A stretch of 64,000 nt of DNA from NCBI GenBank assembly GCA_002964805.2, contig PUDQ02000001.1:5294001-5358000 (forward strand), in the 5' to 3' direction. Shown piece after piece: positions 10,011 to 21,127 of this stretch. Below the pieces are notes generated by a model that did not search any database, was not told the origin of the DNA, and worked only from the letters and a program-made list of their open reading frames with translations. Origin of the DNA: Trametes villosa (taxonomy: Eukaryota; Basidiomycota; Agaricomycetes; Polyporales; Polyporaceae). The position numbers and the translations under genes are program-made. Numbering within the stretch: position 1 is the first letter of the stretch; the number at the start of each line of letters is the position of its first letter.

Positions 10011-12103
10011 ATGGCCTCCCGCTCGGCAGCATCAGCTGCCTCCACCACCACGCAGCACGCAAATAATGATGCCCCGCCAGCCCCGGCGACAAACGCCGTT
10101 GCCGCAGAGGGCACCCTCTACGTCTCCAAGCCATACCGCTCCTCCTCCAACAAGCTGCGCGCCATGGTCACCTTCGCCCCCCGCAAGTCCCTCTTCGACA
10201 TCTCCAACGAGTCCAGCGGCTCGAACGAGTTCCGCGGCTTCTTCACGCTCTTCTGGATCTCCCTCTTCCTCTTCACCGTCAGCACCTATGTCCGCAGCAT
10301 CGAGACGAACGGGTACATCCTCGACTTCGAGTTCTTCACCATGTTTTCGCGCGACGCGATCACGCTCGCCATCTCCGACGCCGTGCTCGTCTTGAACACC
10401 GGCCTCTGCGTACCCTTCGCGAAGGCTATCTCCAAGGGCTGGATACGGTACTACTGGTTTGGCATCATCCTGCAGCACACCTGGCAGGCTGCAGTACTTG
10501 GTACTGCCATCACTTGGACATTCAACCGGTGCGTCCCAATGTTCCTGCCACCAGACGTAGCTAACAGAACGCGCTTTACTCCAGCCACTGGCCATGGGTC
10601 CAGTCCGGCTTCTTCACCCTTCATTCCTTTGTGAGTACCACCTTAACGCCTCACAGCTGACCTCCTCACGCGCGCTGTTACAGGTCATGATGATGAAGAT
10701 GCACTCCTACCTGAGCACGAACGGCCAGCTTGCCTACACCCATCAGAAAGCGGAGAAGGCGCTGGTCGCGCTCAAGGAGGCCGCCGAAGCGGAAGGTGGC
10801 TGGGACGCCGCGCTCAGTAAAGCGGAGGAGGCGATGCTGAAGCAAGATGGTCCCGTTCCGCAGGGCACGCCCAGCATATCGGAAGATGCGCCCGCGGGCA
10901 GCACGACGTCGTATGTTGATGCGCGCACGGCCGTGACGCTCCGCCAGCGGCTTGCTGCCCGCGCTGCCGCGAACGCGGACGCCGACGGCGCGAACGTGAA
11001 GACGACCGGGACGCGGGTCCTTCCCCCCAGCGCGACCGCCATCCCGACGCACCCGCCAACCCCGTCTGAGATCCTCGTCCACCATCCTGCAGAGAAGATC
11101 TCGAGCCTCGCAAAGAAGCACTCTGAGCTCGAGCGCGAGCTGCGTGGTCCTGTCGAGGGAGCCGTACGCTGGCCGGCGAATATCACACTGCGCGATTTCG
11201 CCTGGTACCAGCTGACGCCGACGCTCGTGTACGAGCTCGAATACCCGCGGACGGACCGCATCCGGCCACTATATGTGTTTGAGAAGACGGTCGCGTTCTT
11301 CGGGACGTTCGCGCTGCTGTACACGATCGTGGAGACGTTCATCATCCCGCTCACACCCACGAAGGAGCAGAGCTTCGCGCGCAGCCTGCTTGACCTCGCG
11401 ATGCCGTTTATGATCTCGTATCTGCTGCTGTTCTACATCATCTTCGGTGCGTCCCCGCAGCTGCCTGGCATATACAGCAGAATAGCTGACGAATCGTTGC
11501 AGAGTGCATTTGCAATGGCTTCGCTGAGCTTAGCTAGTAGGTCGCGTTCCCAGACTGGTAACAGAACTTCGCTCACCACCACCTACACAGTTTCGCGGAC
11601 AGGCAGTTCTACGACGACTGGTGGAACTCGACGTCCTGGGACGAGTTCTCGCGCAAGTGGAACCGGCCGGTGCACACCTTCCTCCTCCGGCACGTGTACG
11701 CGTCGACGATGAGCAGCTACAAGCTCACGCGCCAGAGCGCGATGTTCGTCACCTTCCTGCTCTCCGCGGCCGCGCACGAGCTCGTTATGGCGATCGTCAC
11801 GAAGAAGATCCGGTGCGTCCTGCGTATTGCGCTCCCTCCTCTGCGCCTTTGAACTGTACTAATGCGTACGTGGGGCACCGCCAGGTTCTACCTGTTTGCC
11901 CTCCAGGTGACTTCTTCCGCGTTAGTAAGTGAGCAGCACTGGAGGACTGACGGGGCGCTCGCCGACAGATTGCGCAAATCCCGCTCATCGCGGTCGGCCG
12001 CATCCCCGCGATCCGGCGGAACAAGCTGCTCGGGAACATCGTGTTCTGGATCGGGCTCTACGCAGGCTTCCCGCTGCTCTGCGTCGCGTACTGTGCGTAC
12101 TGA
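10011..12103 (+). CDS. ARE2: Sterol O-acyltransferase (ACAT/ARE type, MBOAT family)
   Basis: ER membrane enzyme esterifying sterols with fatty acyl-CoA for storage in lipid droplets. Exons 10011-10528, 10585-10630, 10684-11446, 11503-11536, 11591-11812, 11885-11906, 11969-12103; 579 aa. Features: FFTLFWISLFLFTVSTYVRS (first TM), the ACAT-type VMMMKMHSY motif after the second intron, and a long charged loop (about 205-380). Then come FAWYQLTPTLVYELEYPRT, several TMs, the MBOAT signature FYDDWWN (about 460-466), and the invariant histidine in SAAAHELVMAIV (about 516). MKMHSY argues for sterol acyltransferase over DGAT1. The exon of 22 nt (RFYLFALQ) is needed for phase. Intact. Confidence 0.92.
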
Positions 12104-14101
12104 GCGCGCGGGTACCCGTTCGCATCCGTATGGTGCATCTGGAGGAGGAAGGAGGATACCCCGACGACAATCACGACAAACCCATCTAGGCCGTTCCATA
12201 ACCAATCCGCACACCGCGACGTCTTGCAAGGCGCTCGGTATCGTACGCTCACGGTGTCATCCACGATGTAGGATGGAGCCCATCTAATAGTAGATATTAT
12301 AGTGACATTTGTTTGCCGACCTCTACGCGCACAAGCTCGAATGCGGGCATCCACGTTGCACGACCAGGGCAGGCTTCCCCTCGCAGGAGCCTGAAGGAAA
12401 CTCTAAACTTCCCTGTTGTGCTTACGCGCAGGAAGTATTTCATGCTCGGCATGTGACTCTTGCTCCGAGTGCTCAGTTGGGTACCAACGTCTACACATGC
12501 GCTCTCTGAGCTTCGTACCGCGGGGCGCCCCTCGCGGAGCCAGATATTCCGGACCTCTTACGCAAGCTCGGGCGGTACGGGCATTCCGCGGAACATACAG
12601 AGAACTCGCTGGATCGCTTGCTTAATGTTACTAGGAGGTCAGGCGTGACCAGGCGTGCCGCGTCGCCTATGCGCGCCGCACAGGGTTCGTCCAGTCCTGT
12701 CCTAAGGTTTGCCTGTGCCAGACCGGTATCTGCCAGATATCGGTTGCTTTGCGGTGAGTACGTTCCGTCTCGTACACCACGCTGCGCGATGACGAGCCGG
12801 AAAGTGCCGCGAAGGCGTTCAAGCCTGAGGTCTTGTCAGGTGAGTGCTGCGATCATTCCGGGCGGCCGCGCTGCGGCGCCCTGCATCATGCATGCTCGTT
12901 TACCTATTACGCCGCACGCGGTACGCTTGGAATGACCGGTCGCGATTTTTTCATCCGCGCGGTGCGCGGCTCCATGGCCACAATACCCGAGTTGCCATGG
13001 TACGGGCACTTTGTAGGGGTAAGCCCTCCAAGTCCCTATCATGCCAGTGTCTGAAGGCAGCAGGCCGAACGTTACACTCACGACGCGCAAAGCACCATTT
13101 TCCGTCCGGAACAGGCAAGGAATAGGACGGGCACTGGTACTGGACTCCTGTCCAAAGCCCGTCCGCCAACCTGATTCAGGTCCGGAAAAGGGACTACGTA
13201 CAGCGGATTTCATATCCATAGACCACTGTTGTGTTACGCTGCCCAGGGATCCTTAGAGCGATTCGCCCCCCTGTGGTACGTCGAGCCACCTCGCAGCGCA
13301 GCGTACTACGGTCTCGGAGCTCTCGCCGTCGTTTGCTATGGCGGTCGGGCACGGTTGGCGCCCTCGACCGGGCGGGTCTGCTGCTCACTCCCAGCATAAA
13401 CTGTCATGGGACTGCTAGTATCGGCTCAGAACAGTGCGGAAGAGGTGTTCCGAGATACCTGAACATTCAGATGCCCTGAATTGCGCAGCTGGATCCCGAG
13501 CACAGGCAGCGAGCACCTTTCGACGAGTGTGCGCGGTACGGCATGATACACGCGCCCGGGGCGCTCGGGCGCTCCGAGGACATAAGCAGCTGAAAAAAAG
13601 GACGGTCTTGCACAATATGAAACTGGCCTCGTACCCCGACGTGTAGACTCGCACCCCACCACTGCAGAAAACACGTCTGGGGCATTTGACCGTGCCACCC
13701 CCCATGCCAAAAGGCGCCCGCGGAGCGCCCACCGACAGAACGGTTGCGAGATTTCGTTGAGCGATCCGGATTCCGTTCCGCATCGCCGCGAGCCTCGCTG
13801 CCTCGAGGCGCTCCTATACATAACGCGGAGTGATCCGGAATCTGAGATCTCAGTTACCGAACTCCTCGGTGCGCCACCGACTGATCATCGTATCGGGGTC
13901 TAGCATCTCCATCCAGTGCCATCTCTCAGCATGCTAGAGATATCTCTGTCAGACTTGGGGGCGCTCTGTTCCAACGAGGCAACTCAAGCATACCTCAGCA
14001 ATACTATAAATTTGAGCCGTGCACGAGTACTCGCCATCCGTATCCCACATCCTACTACTCCTCCCCACCGAGTCGTCTGAAACCAACCTTCACGACAAGC
14101 C
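12104..14101. other. 2-kb intergenic stretch, nothing recognised
   Basis: No frame here combines length, codon bias and splice signals. The DNA is unremarkable mixed sequence. A TATA-like motif near its right end belongs to the next gene. Confidence 0.45.
14005..14011 (+). promoter_or_regulatory. TATA box of the 211-aa gene
   Basis: TATAAAT 91 bp before the ATG at 14102, on the same strand; well placed for transcription start about 60 bp before the ATG. Confidence 0.5.
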
Positions 14102-14863
14102 ATGTCTGACCATCTCCAGTATACACCTGCATCATTGGTCTATGACGCAAACAACGGCCCGTGGTCCCTACAGCAGGGACTATTCACGGGCAATCATAAG
14201 AGCCAGCGTCCGATCGGCGATCCCAACCCTCTCCCAGTCATGACGGTCAACGTGGCTACGCAGGATGCGTTGCGCCCAGATGTTCTCGCGAGGGTTCTCT
14301 CGAACCCCTTGGAGCTTGCCTTTACGTCGGGCCGGAGTCCGAGTTGGCAAGGCAAGAAGTTTACTATTCGTTTTGACGTGAGTGCCAGTTACTTTCCCCG
14401 CTCTCTTCAGGTCGGTGATGCTCGGGAATGCTGATCATCTCACAGTTTCAGGGAAGACAGCCTAACCGCTGGCACGCGAAGCAGATCAACGAGTTTGCCT
14501 CTGGCGATCAGGGATCCGAGGCCATAATCATTGCCAGGCGCGAGCTCCCTAGCGGAGGCGGTGGCCACTTGGAGTTCTCTGTACCCCTCATGCGCGCCAC
14601 GGTCGTCGAGAGAGTTGCACGAGAACTATACAACTTCATAGTGAGTGTGCTTCTCCAGCAAGGAGCGTTACTCTCATTCCATCTGATACGCCTTCTAGGA
14701 GGAGTTGAGAACCACCGGAATGCCGCTAAAGTTCAATGGGCGCGAGGTTCACTATGATCATTTGCTGATCGTCAATGTCTTCCGGCCTACACCCGCCTCC
14801 ATGCAGCCCACACTCGAAATACTTCCCGCGTACCGTCATCTGTACATCCCACACACACCTTAG
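14102..14863 (+). CDS. Uncharacterised 211-aa protein
   Basis: Not a family I recognise. Three exons, 14102-14377, 14446-14640 and 14699-14863, all in phase 0 with consensus GTGAGT donors and CAG/TAG acceptors. No signal peptide or TM. Exon 1 reads MSDHLQYTPASLVYDANNGP and ends with ...GKKFTIRFD; exon 2 has a Trp/His patch (RQPNRWHAKQ) and a polar strand-like region (LEFSVPLMRATVVERVAREL); exon 3 ends VNVFRPTPASMQPTLEILPA... The alternating hydrophobic pattern suggests a small soluble beta/alpha domain. The clean phases, TATA box and lack of stops support a real gene. It stands alone between two gene-poor stretches. Confidence 0.7.
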
Positions 14864-15929
14864 ACCACATATAGTCGCGTCGGTACCGTCGACGTGTTCC
14901 AAGGATATTCTCTGCAGTGTTGTCTTTCCTTAAGTTCTCTGTCGGGTTTAACGCTCTTCTACTTCATGTGATACTGGCGTGTATGTAGAATCCACGTACC
15001 AAATTCCCACATCTTCACGGGCCGGATCCCGCCTCTTCTACTGTACACATAACATAGTTCCCCTATCGTTGAGCCGGATAACATTTCGCTGTACCACTTT
15101 GCCACTAGTACCTTGTATTATACAGAACCCGGATTACTTGTACCACGAGACATGAGTCGCCTTCAGCTTTGCTCTTCACCAGCCTGCGCCAAAGGGTAAG
15201 CGCGATGCCTCTCCCCGCTGCCCTGCATCTATGGTTCAACGGGTAGCGCCGTCATGCTAAGTATTCCCGCTGGGCATTGCGTTCTCCGCCCTCAACAAAT
15301 AGCAGTCCAACCCGGAACACGACCACAACGAGGCTAGTCTTTCGGCAACGGAATCATGCCGCCACCGCTATGGTATCACATCACGGAAGCGAGGTCTTGA
15401 ACGCTCCGACTAACAGTCCGAGGTCCTATATCCTGCCGCACGGCAACCCAAGGCCGCAGAGTTGAGTCGTACACTGTCGTACATCTGCTGCAGTGCAAAG
15501 AGCCGGTGTGCGAGCCTAATCTGGAGCATCGGATCAGTGGGATCCACATCACCCGATTCTAGAAGGATGGTGCGGCGTATGCGGTCCTCGGGGTAGCACT
15601 TGTGCATGATCGAGGGTGGCAGTACAGTTGGTTAGCACGGTGTGATGTTGCGCGCTCTCCAGACCCTGCAGCTTACCCGATGAAGCTATTAGGGAACCGA
15701 AGGGTAGGTACCGTTGCAGCCGTCGATCGGGTCGTGGTTGTCGTGGAGACGACTAGACGCCCTATTATTTTCCGCTTTTCCCACCTTTTTACCTACGTAT
15801 TTACGAGCATAAGCACAGTACAAGTACAAGTACAAGCACCTGAACACGGTCAGGTGACAGGACATGTGATCACGTCCATTCCCAGTATGTAGCTCCTTGT
15901 TCTCTGAGCGGCCTTGTTCCCATTATGGT

Positions 15930-16075
15930 CGTCCTATTGTTCCTCGTTCGTACACGCTATTGTTCTCCGCTCTATTGTTCTACATTTAGCCACACTATGG
16001 TTCTTGGTTCTATTGTTCCTTTGTTCTTTGTTTAGGCACGCTATTGTTCACCCTAGATAGGAAGCTATTGTTCTC
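15930..16075 (+). repeat. Decayed CTATTGTTC minisatellite
   Basis: At least six copies of CTATTGTTC or close variants (CTATGGTTC, TTTGTTC) occur within about 145 bp at irregular spacing, often followed by CTC or CTCG and preceded by ACG. The pattern is of an eroded tandem array. Confidence 0.7.
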
Positions 16076-16124
16076 TCCAGTATATAGGTAGGGTAGATAT
16101 CGCCCCTGCTCCCCATCTTGACCT

Positions 16125-16199
16125 CTTACGTCATTGGGGACAGGTGAGCACTCCCTGTACTACGCATACCAGGCAATATACTTACGTCATTGGGGACAG
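16125..16199 (+). repeat. 19-bp direct repeat pair
   Basis: CTTACGTCATTGGGGACAG occurs at 16125-16143 and again, identical, at 16181-16199 (56-bp period). TTACGTCA inside it is a CRE/ATF-like palindrome half; relevance unknown. Confidence 0.85.
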
Positions 16200-16439
16200 T
16201 CTTGCGCCTTCGAGCCGACCTCTCCCTTGGCTCCCGTTGTCCGGGTCCGTAGCACACCGCTGTAGCCCTACCAGACCTCTGTCGGTACGGGGGATGCGCG
16301 TCCCTGCTGCGTACTTACCCTCTTATTCCTCGTCTTACCCGTGTTTGCCGCTGTTCGGGCCCCGCCGCTCGTCTCAGCACGTGCCCAGCCTCAGAAGGTT
16401 AAGTCCGCCTTCCTGAGCGCTCCGTCCCTCCGCGACAGT

Positions 16440-16736
16440 GGTCTCAGGGGCCGCCGGAAAGCGCGAACCCGAAGTTCGAGCCAGCGTCCACGAGATCTGC
16501 GGGGGACTTCCTGTTCTCGTCAACGAAGTAGGTGTCGCCGATCTTCAGGAAACCCTTCGACCCGGCGGGGAAGCAGGCGGCTGCGGGCGCACCCGGAGGC
16601 GGCCCCGAGTTGACGACGGGATCCCTGCTGTTGTCCACGATCGGAGGGATGGGCGTGGCGGGGTTGATAACGTTCGATGAGGAGTCGACAGCGTTTGCGA
16701 AGGAGTTCGTTAATGAGGATACCTGTTAGGTGCGAT
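16440..16736 (-). pseudogene. Fragment of a secreted-protein-like family (module C, copy 1)
   Basis: After an acceptor at about 16731 the minus strand reads VSSLTNSFANAVDSSSNVIN... to NSGPPPGAPAAACFPAGSKG and DTYFVDENRKSPADLVDAG. This is nearly the same as the protein encoded by 18122-17863 (VSSSSDSVSNAVDSGSTVIN..., NSGPPVGMPAAAGFPEGSKG). The frame is open here but no start, signal peptide or matching 3' module follows, so it is a truncated copy. Family not recognised. Confidence 0.6.
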
Positions 16737-16874
16737 ACCCGTGAGCTGGGAGCCAACTGGAGATATCACTTCAAGAAAGATACCTGGTTTATTACATATG
16801 TAGCAACTGACCTGGCATTGAGAACATCCACGACCACATGCCCATGTCAGTATCGGCGGGACTGAGACATACGG

Positions 16875-17345
16875 GTAAGATGTATACCGCTTATTCGCCA
16901 CCAACGGGAGGCACACGGGGTGTACGGGAGGCGGGGCGGGTCTGGGTAGTAGTTGCTAGGCTTAGTATTGCTGGCTTTCACGGCGGCTCTCCAGGCCTTT
17001 TTGCCGGCATCCTGGCTGAAGTGAACAGAAAGGTTATGCAGAGGATTAAGAGATCGCCCGTTCTCGAGACGGGTAAGGGCCCGGGAGAGTCGACGCGGAT
17101 CGGAGTGAGCGGATCGGAGTGAGGAGGAAAGTCGGCAAGCGCTCGTGCTAAGCGCTGAGACCTGAGATCTGCGCGGCCCGCCCTCCGGTGGCTGTCGGCG
17201 TGGGGTAACGTTGCACGCGTCGCGGCTGTTGCACACCTTCCTCCCCTTCAACGCGCAATACAAAGCGAAAGAATCGGACATGACCTTCAGCTTCTCGCAC
17301 GGGCACAACAAACAGTTTCACTAGCTCAAGAAGCGCGATAAACAC
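16875..17345 (-). repeat. Duplicated block A (copy 1)
   Basis: This 470-bp stretch aligns along its length with 20638-21127, with many substitutions and small gaps. Both encode, on the minus strand, a segment containing LKGRKVC(N/S)SRDAC. Neither copy has a continuous frame. The block appears to be a remnant of the same duplicated gene family as modules B and C. Confidence 0.65.
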
Positions 17346-17421
17346 CCAAATTTGCGGCGGAGAGCTGCTTTCGCCCGGGAGATGGAGCAGGAGTGGTAGT
17401 AGGCGTGATTTCATGAAGAAC

Positions 17422-18450
17422 CGATACTACAGGGGTTACAAGCGCCGCCCGAGCTGATTGAGCCACGAAGAAGATTGGCATAGACTCGGAGGCATAGAGA
17501 GATTTCCATCGTACGAACCAAAAGGCTGAGCCTGAGCGCCGCATCCAGACTACCCGCGCTGTATCGCGTCCGTTCAGGACTCTGCCCACGTGAAGACGGC
17601 CGGGGGAGCGTGCCGGCCTGCTGGAGACAGCTATAGATGTCCGCGAGGGTGCTCCCGCAGAGCGTCTGGAACGCGCCGGAGCGCGCGGGGTTCGAGTGCG
17701 TGTAGTAGCACAGCAGCTCCGCGCCATTCCAGTAGCTCCCGAGCTCGTTCGTCACGCAGTCGAACTGGAAGTCCGGCCGCGGGCCCTGCCTGCTGCCGAT
17801 CCAGATGCACACGCCGTTGCAGCCGCAGAGCGCGCCGAGGACCCAGTCCGTGCAGGGTGAAGAATGCGTCCGAGCCCGCGTCGAGGAGCTCCGTCTGCGC
17901 CTTGTTGAAGCTGCTATCGAGGAAGTACGCGTCATTGACATTCAAGAAACCCCTTCGAGCCCTCGGGGAAGCCGGCGGCGGCGGGCATGCCTACGGGCGG
18001 GCCGCTGTTGAGCACCGGGTCTCGGCTGGTGTCGACGACTTGAGGGAGGGGCGTGGCGGGGTTGATCACGGTCGACCCCGAGTCGACGGCGTTCGATACC
18101 GAGTCTGACGAGGAGGACACCTGGGTGAAGCGACGACGTTAGCCGGGTAGACACGGCATGGAAAGCAAACGAGGTACTTGCCTGGCCCATGACATCCGTA
18201 AGCCAGTCCGGGAGGTCTGGGCCCAAGGCAAAGACGTCTCTCAGAGCACTCTAGGCGGCGGCGACAGCCGCGTTGGACGCCGCAATCGCAGAGGCAAGAG
18301 CGGAGTCGATCGCGGCAGAAGCCTGCAGCAGGTTCAATGAAAGATCTGTCCGCAACAAGGACGACTGACACCTACCAGCGCGTCAGCAAAAGGCCCAAGT
18401 AGACTGGCTGTAGCGCCGCTCGCGGCCGCGACCACCACGGCCCCAGCAGA
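17422..18450 (-). pseudogene. Degenerate Cys-rich secreted-protein-like gene (modules C + B)
   Basis: Reading the minus strand: an Ala/Ser-rich segment (AAASGATASLLGPFADAL), intron, ASAAIDSALASAIAASNAAV, then an in-frame TAG (18253-18251) followed by SALRDVFALGPDLPDWLTDV. Next come a GC-type donor near 18179, then VSSSSDSVSNAVDSGS...GSKGFL. A one-base frameshift near 17945 leads into NVNDAYFLDSSFNKAQTELL, and a second near 17865 leads into DWVLGALCGCNGVCIWIGSR, FDCVTNELGSYWNGAELLCY and CGSTLADIYSCLQQAGTL. Cys spacing suggests an extracellular disulfide-rich domain. One stop and two shifts argue for a pseudogene. 17422-17712 (module B) is duplicated at 20310-20562. Confidence 0.6.
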
Positions 18451-19169
18451 CTCGGCGGTCGGTAGAGGCGGGCCCGGAGGGACAGAGCAAGAGGAGACCT
18501 GGCGTTTCTCCAGCCCGCGCGGGCCTATACTCGCCTCGCCTCTCGGGCCGCCCCCAGGCGCCTGCTATACTCGGAGCTGTCAGGAAGGGCAGTGGTGGCC
18601 CGATACAGTGCCCCGCCGGCACGGCGACTTCAAGGACAGTTCGCGTGGCGTTAACGTAACCGAACTCGGAAGTCGACCTTGCAAGTTGTCTTATGGTGAA
18701 CTGGAGGTGGAGTAGGGAAGATGCAGTTCGGCGCCGCTCTTGTGACTTCTCGCAGCCCACGTCCGACTCCGAGTCGCGGCGCGTCGTGTTTTTACAGGAT
18801 GTTCTGAGCCAGTCCGCAGAAGACGATGAACTTGCGCGCTATGGTACAGGGACAGGAGAAAGCGTGGTATACATTGCAGTCCGGAAACCATCGTTTTTGC
18901 TAGCGCCTTCCGGGTTTGATAAACGCAGGGCGTGATAGTACACTAGCGGAGTCCGGGAAGAGGGTGTTCACGAGTGTACAGACTCTAGAGGAGGGCGCAG
19001 GAGGCATTCGCGAATTAATCACAGGCGTGTATCGTACACGAACATGCTCAACAGACGCCTGCGGGCGCTGAATCATGGCTCGGTCATGGTGTGTCCACGC
19101 GCAATTAGCCCGAGGTGTGATTGAACGTGTCCGCGTCCATGTACTTAGAGGGCGCACGCTCAGCGTCAC
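18451..19169. other. Spacer, nothing recognised
   Basis: About 720 bp without a supported gene between the pseudogene and the 3' end of the signal-peptide/TM gene. No motif seen. Confidence 0.4.
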
Positions 19170-19732
19170 TCAGCAGTTGCCGGTGTACGCGGCGGGAGGG
19201 GCTGCCGGTGGCTGGGAAGAACATGAGAGCCCAATCGAAAGAGAACCGAGAGGCTGTCTGCTCACCGCTGCACAAGAATCAGGGGCCCCCGGGGGCGGGC
19301 CCTGCGAAGGCTGGTACTGCTGCCCGCCGTAGAAGGCTGGCTGCGTGGCATCCGGGGTCCATCCCGGGCCCGGGCGAGCAGAAGCCATGCCGACCCCCTG
19401 CATCGCCGGGCCCGCCCCGCCGTAGTAGAACCCACCGCGCCCGCCACCGATCATGGTGGGACCGGACGAGTGGTCCCTGGCGTGGAGGCGGCGAAGGAGG
19501 TAGAGACAGAGGCATAGGAGCAGAACACCCACAACGCCTCCTGCCAGACATGGCCGTTTAAACATGAGTAGCCATCGGACAAAGCTGGAGTAGAACTTGT
19601 GTACTACTTACCAATGACGATGCCCGCGATCGCGCCTGCGGTTATGCCCGACGTAGCGGTCCTGAATTCTGTTTGTGCCGCCGCGGAGAGTGCAAAGGAG
19701 AGGGCCACGAGCGCAGGCGGGAGGATGGACAT
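19170..19732 (-). CDS. Small type I membrane protein with Gly/Pro/Gln-rich cytoplasmic tail
   Basis: Exons 19732-19612, 19540-19266, 19211-19170; 145 aa. Residues 1-20 (MSILPPALVALSFALSAAAQ) form a clear signal peptide. A very short outer segment follows, then a glycine-rich TM (about 30-53, GITAGAIAGIVIGGVVGVLL) with a basic stop-transfer LLRRLHAR. The tail is rich in Gly, Tyr, Pro and Gln (GGGRGGFYYGGAG, QQYQPSQGPPPGAP) and ends AAYTGNC. This layout recalls fungal Mid2/Syndecan-like surface proteins, but the ectodomain is only about ten residues. Function unknown. A TATA palindrome lies 80 bp upstream. It sits inside the degenerate tandem family yet is itself intact. Confidence 0.7.
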
Positions 19733-19811
19733 GGTTGCGGGGGACGAAAGCTGAAGTACTGAAGCGCGGGGGGATTGTAGTTGTGGCCTTGTCCCCCCAA
19801 CTCACTCGCGA

Positions 19812-19819
19812 CTATATAG
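19812..19819 (-). promoter_or_regulatory. TATA element of the small membrane protein gene
   Basis: Palindromic CTATATAG 80 bp upstream of the ATG at 19732. Confidence 0.5.
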
Positions 19820-20309
19820 TGGGGGCTATACAGACTAGAGTTTGGAGTAAACGTCAGACTGGTAGGCACGATGCTGTACCTGGGCCTCTGCAGCTGCATT
19901 GCTCTGCCGTGGGCTCCCCACCGGGCGGCCGAGTGGAGAGGTGCAGCTTGTATGGCGGTGCGGGGAACAAGAAGGTTGGCGACGCAAGCGCCCGCAGCAA
20001 GCGGCATCCACGATGAGTTCATGCCGTGATGGGCCATGTCACGGCCGACCCGCACTCGGCGCTCGTCGCTCGGTTCTTCGTCATCCAGTACAATGTCCAG
20101 CTTCATGTCGCCAACCTAGCGCATAGGAAGGGTGGGGCCACATGATGAAGGAATCGTGGAAGCCACCGGACCGTGTGGAATATGTTCTGGTGACGACGTG
20201 AATGGTTATGCGAGACAGCCGGCACGCAATGCGCTCAGGGAACGTCCGCGTCCGCACGCAGCCCAGAGGAAGTGAATGACATGCTGTACATTCTGATATC
20301 CTCGGGAAC

Positions 20310-20562
20310 CGGGACTACAGGGGTTAAAGATTAGCATAGAGGCATAGAGACTCAGAGACTTCCATCATACGCACCAAATCGACGTGGAGAACACCGTATG
20401 CAGACCACCCGCGCCGTATTGCGTCCGTTCAGGAATCTGCCCACGTGAAGACGGCCGGGGAGAGCGTGCCGGCCTGCTGGAGACAGCTGTAGATTGTCCG
20501 CGAGGTTGTTCCCGCACAGCGCGCCCGAGCGCGCGGGGTCCGAGTGCGTGTAGCACGGGCGG
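20310..20562 (-). pseudogene. Fragment of the secreted-protein-like family (module B, copy 2)
   Basis: About 250 bp matching 17422-17712. It carries the equivalent of SGALCGNNLADNLQLSPAGR (versus the CGSTLADIYSCLQQAG region) but is broken by indels and a missing middle part. No start or other exons adjoin it, so it is a relic. Confidence 0.6.
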
Positions 20563-20637
20563 GACAATGTTAGTGAATAACTCCTGCATAATAGTATATC
20601 AATGTGCCTACCCGTTGACACCGCACATAAGGCGCGG

Positions 20638-21127
20638 GTGATGTGTATACGGCTTACTCGCCAGAGTCGCCACCAACGAGCACCAACGGGCTCGGGAGGC
20701 ACACGGGGTGTACGGGGCGGATCTAGGTAATTGCCAGGCTCGGGCTATGTTGCTGATTATTACGGACACTCTCCTTTTGTGCCGGATCCTCAATGTAATA
20801 GATAGAAAGGTGTTGCAGAGGATTATGAGATCGCTCATTATCGAGACGAAGCAAGGCGGAGGGAGAGTCGACGAAGAGGAAAGTCGGAGGAAAGATAGCT
20901 CTCAAGCGCTCGTGCTGAGATTTGAGATCTGAATCTGCGCGCGGCCCGTCCTCCGGTGGCTGTCGGCATGGGCTCGAAGTTGTGGCACGCGTCGCGACTG
21001 CTGCACACCTTCCTCCCCTTCAGCGTACGATACATGTACAAGGTAGGCGAAACACTCGCGGCCTCTAGCTTCTCGCGCGAGCGGTGTAAACAGCTTCACT
21101 GGCTCAAGAAGCACGGTGAACACGCAG
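20638..21127 (-). repeat. Duplicated block A (copy 2)
   Basis: Aligns with 16875-17345. The clearest identity is around 20945-21020 (the LKGRKVC coding stretch) and at 21090-21125. The order on the minus strand is A then B, consistent with a tandem unit A-C-B that has lost C here. Confidence 0.65.

Larger units (their letters stand above)
14864..16430. other. Gene-poor stretch with short repeats
   Basis: No coding region supported. The right half holds a run of imperfect CTATTGTTC motifs and a 19-bp direct repeat, both listed separately. It marks the entry into the accessory region with pseudogene copies. Confidence 0.5.

Noticed and set aside
17163..17345. LKGRKVC.SRDAC block as a live gene
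   Set aside because: Neither of the two copies has a start, closing splice phases or an uninterrupted frame.
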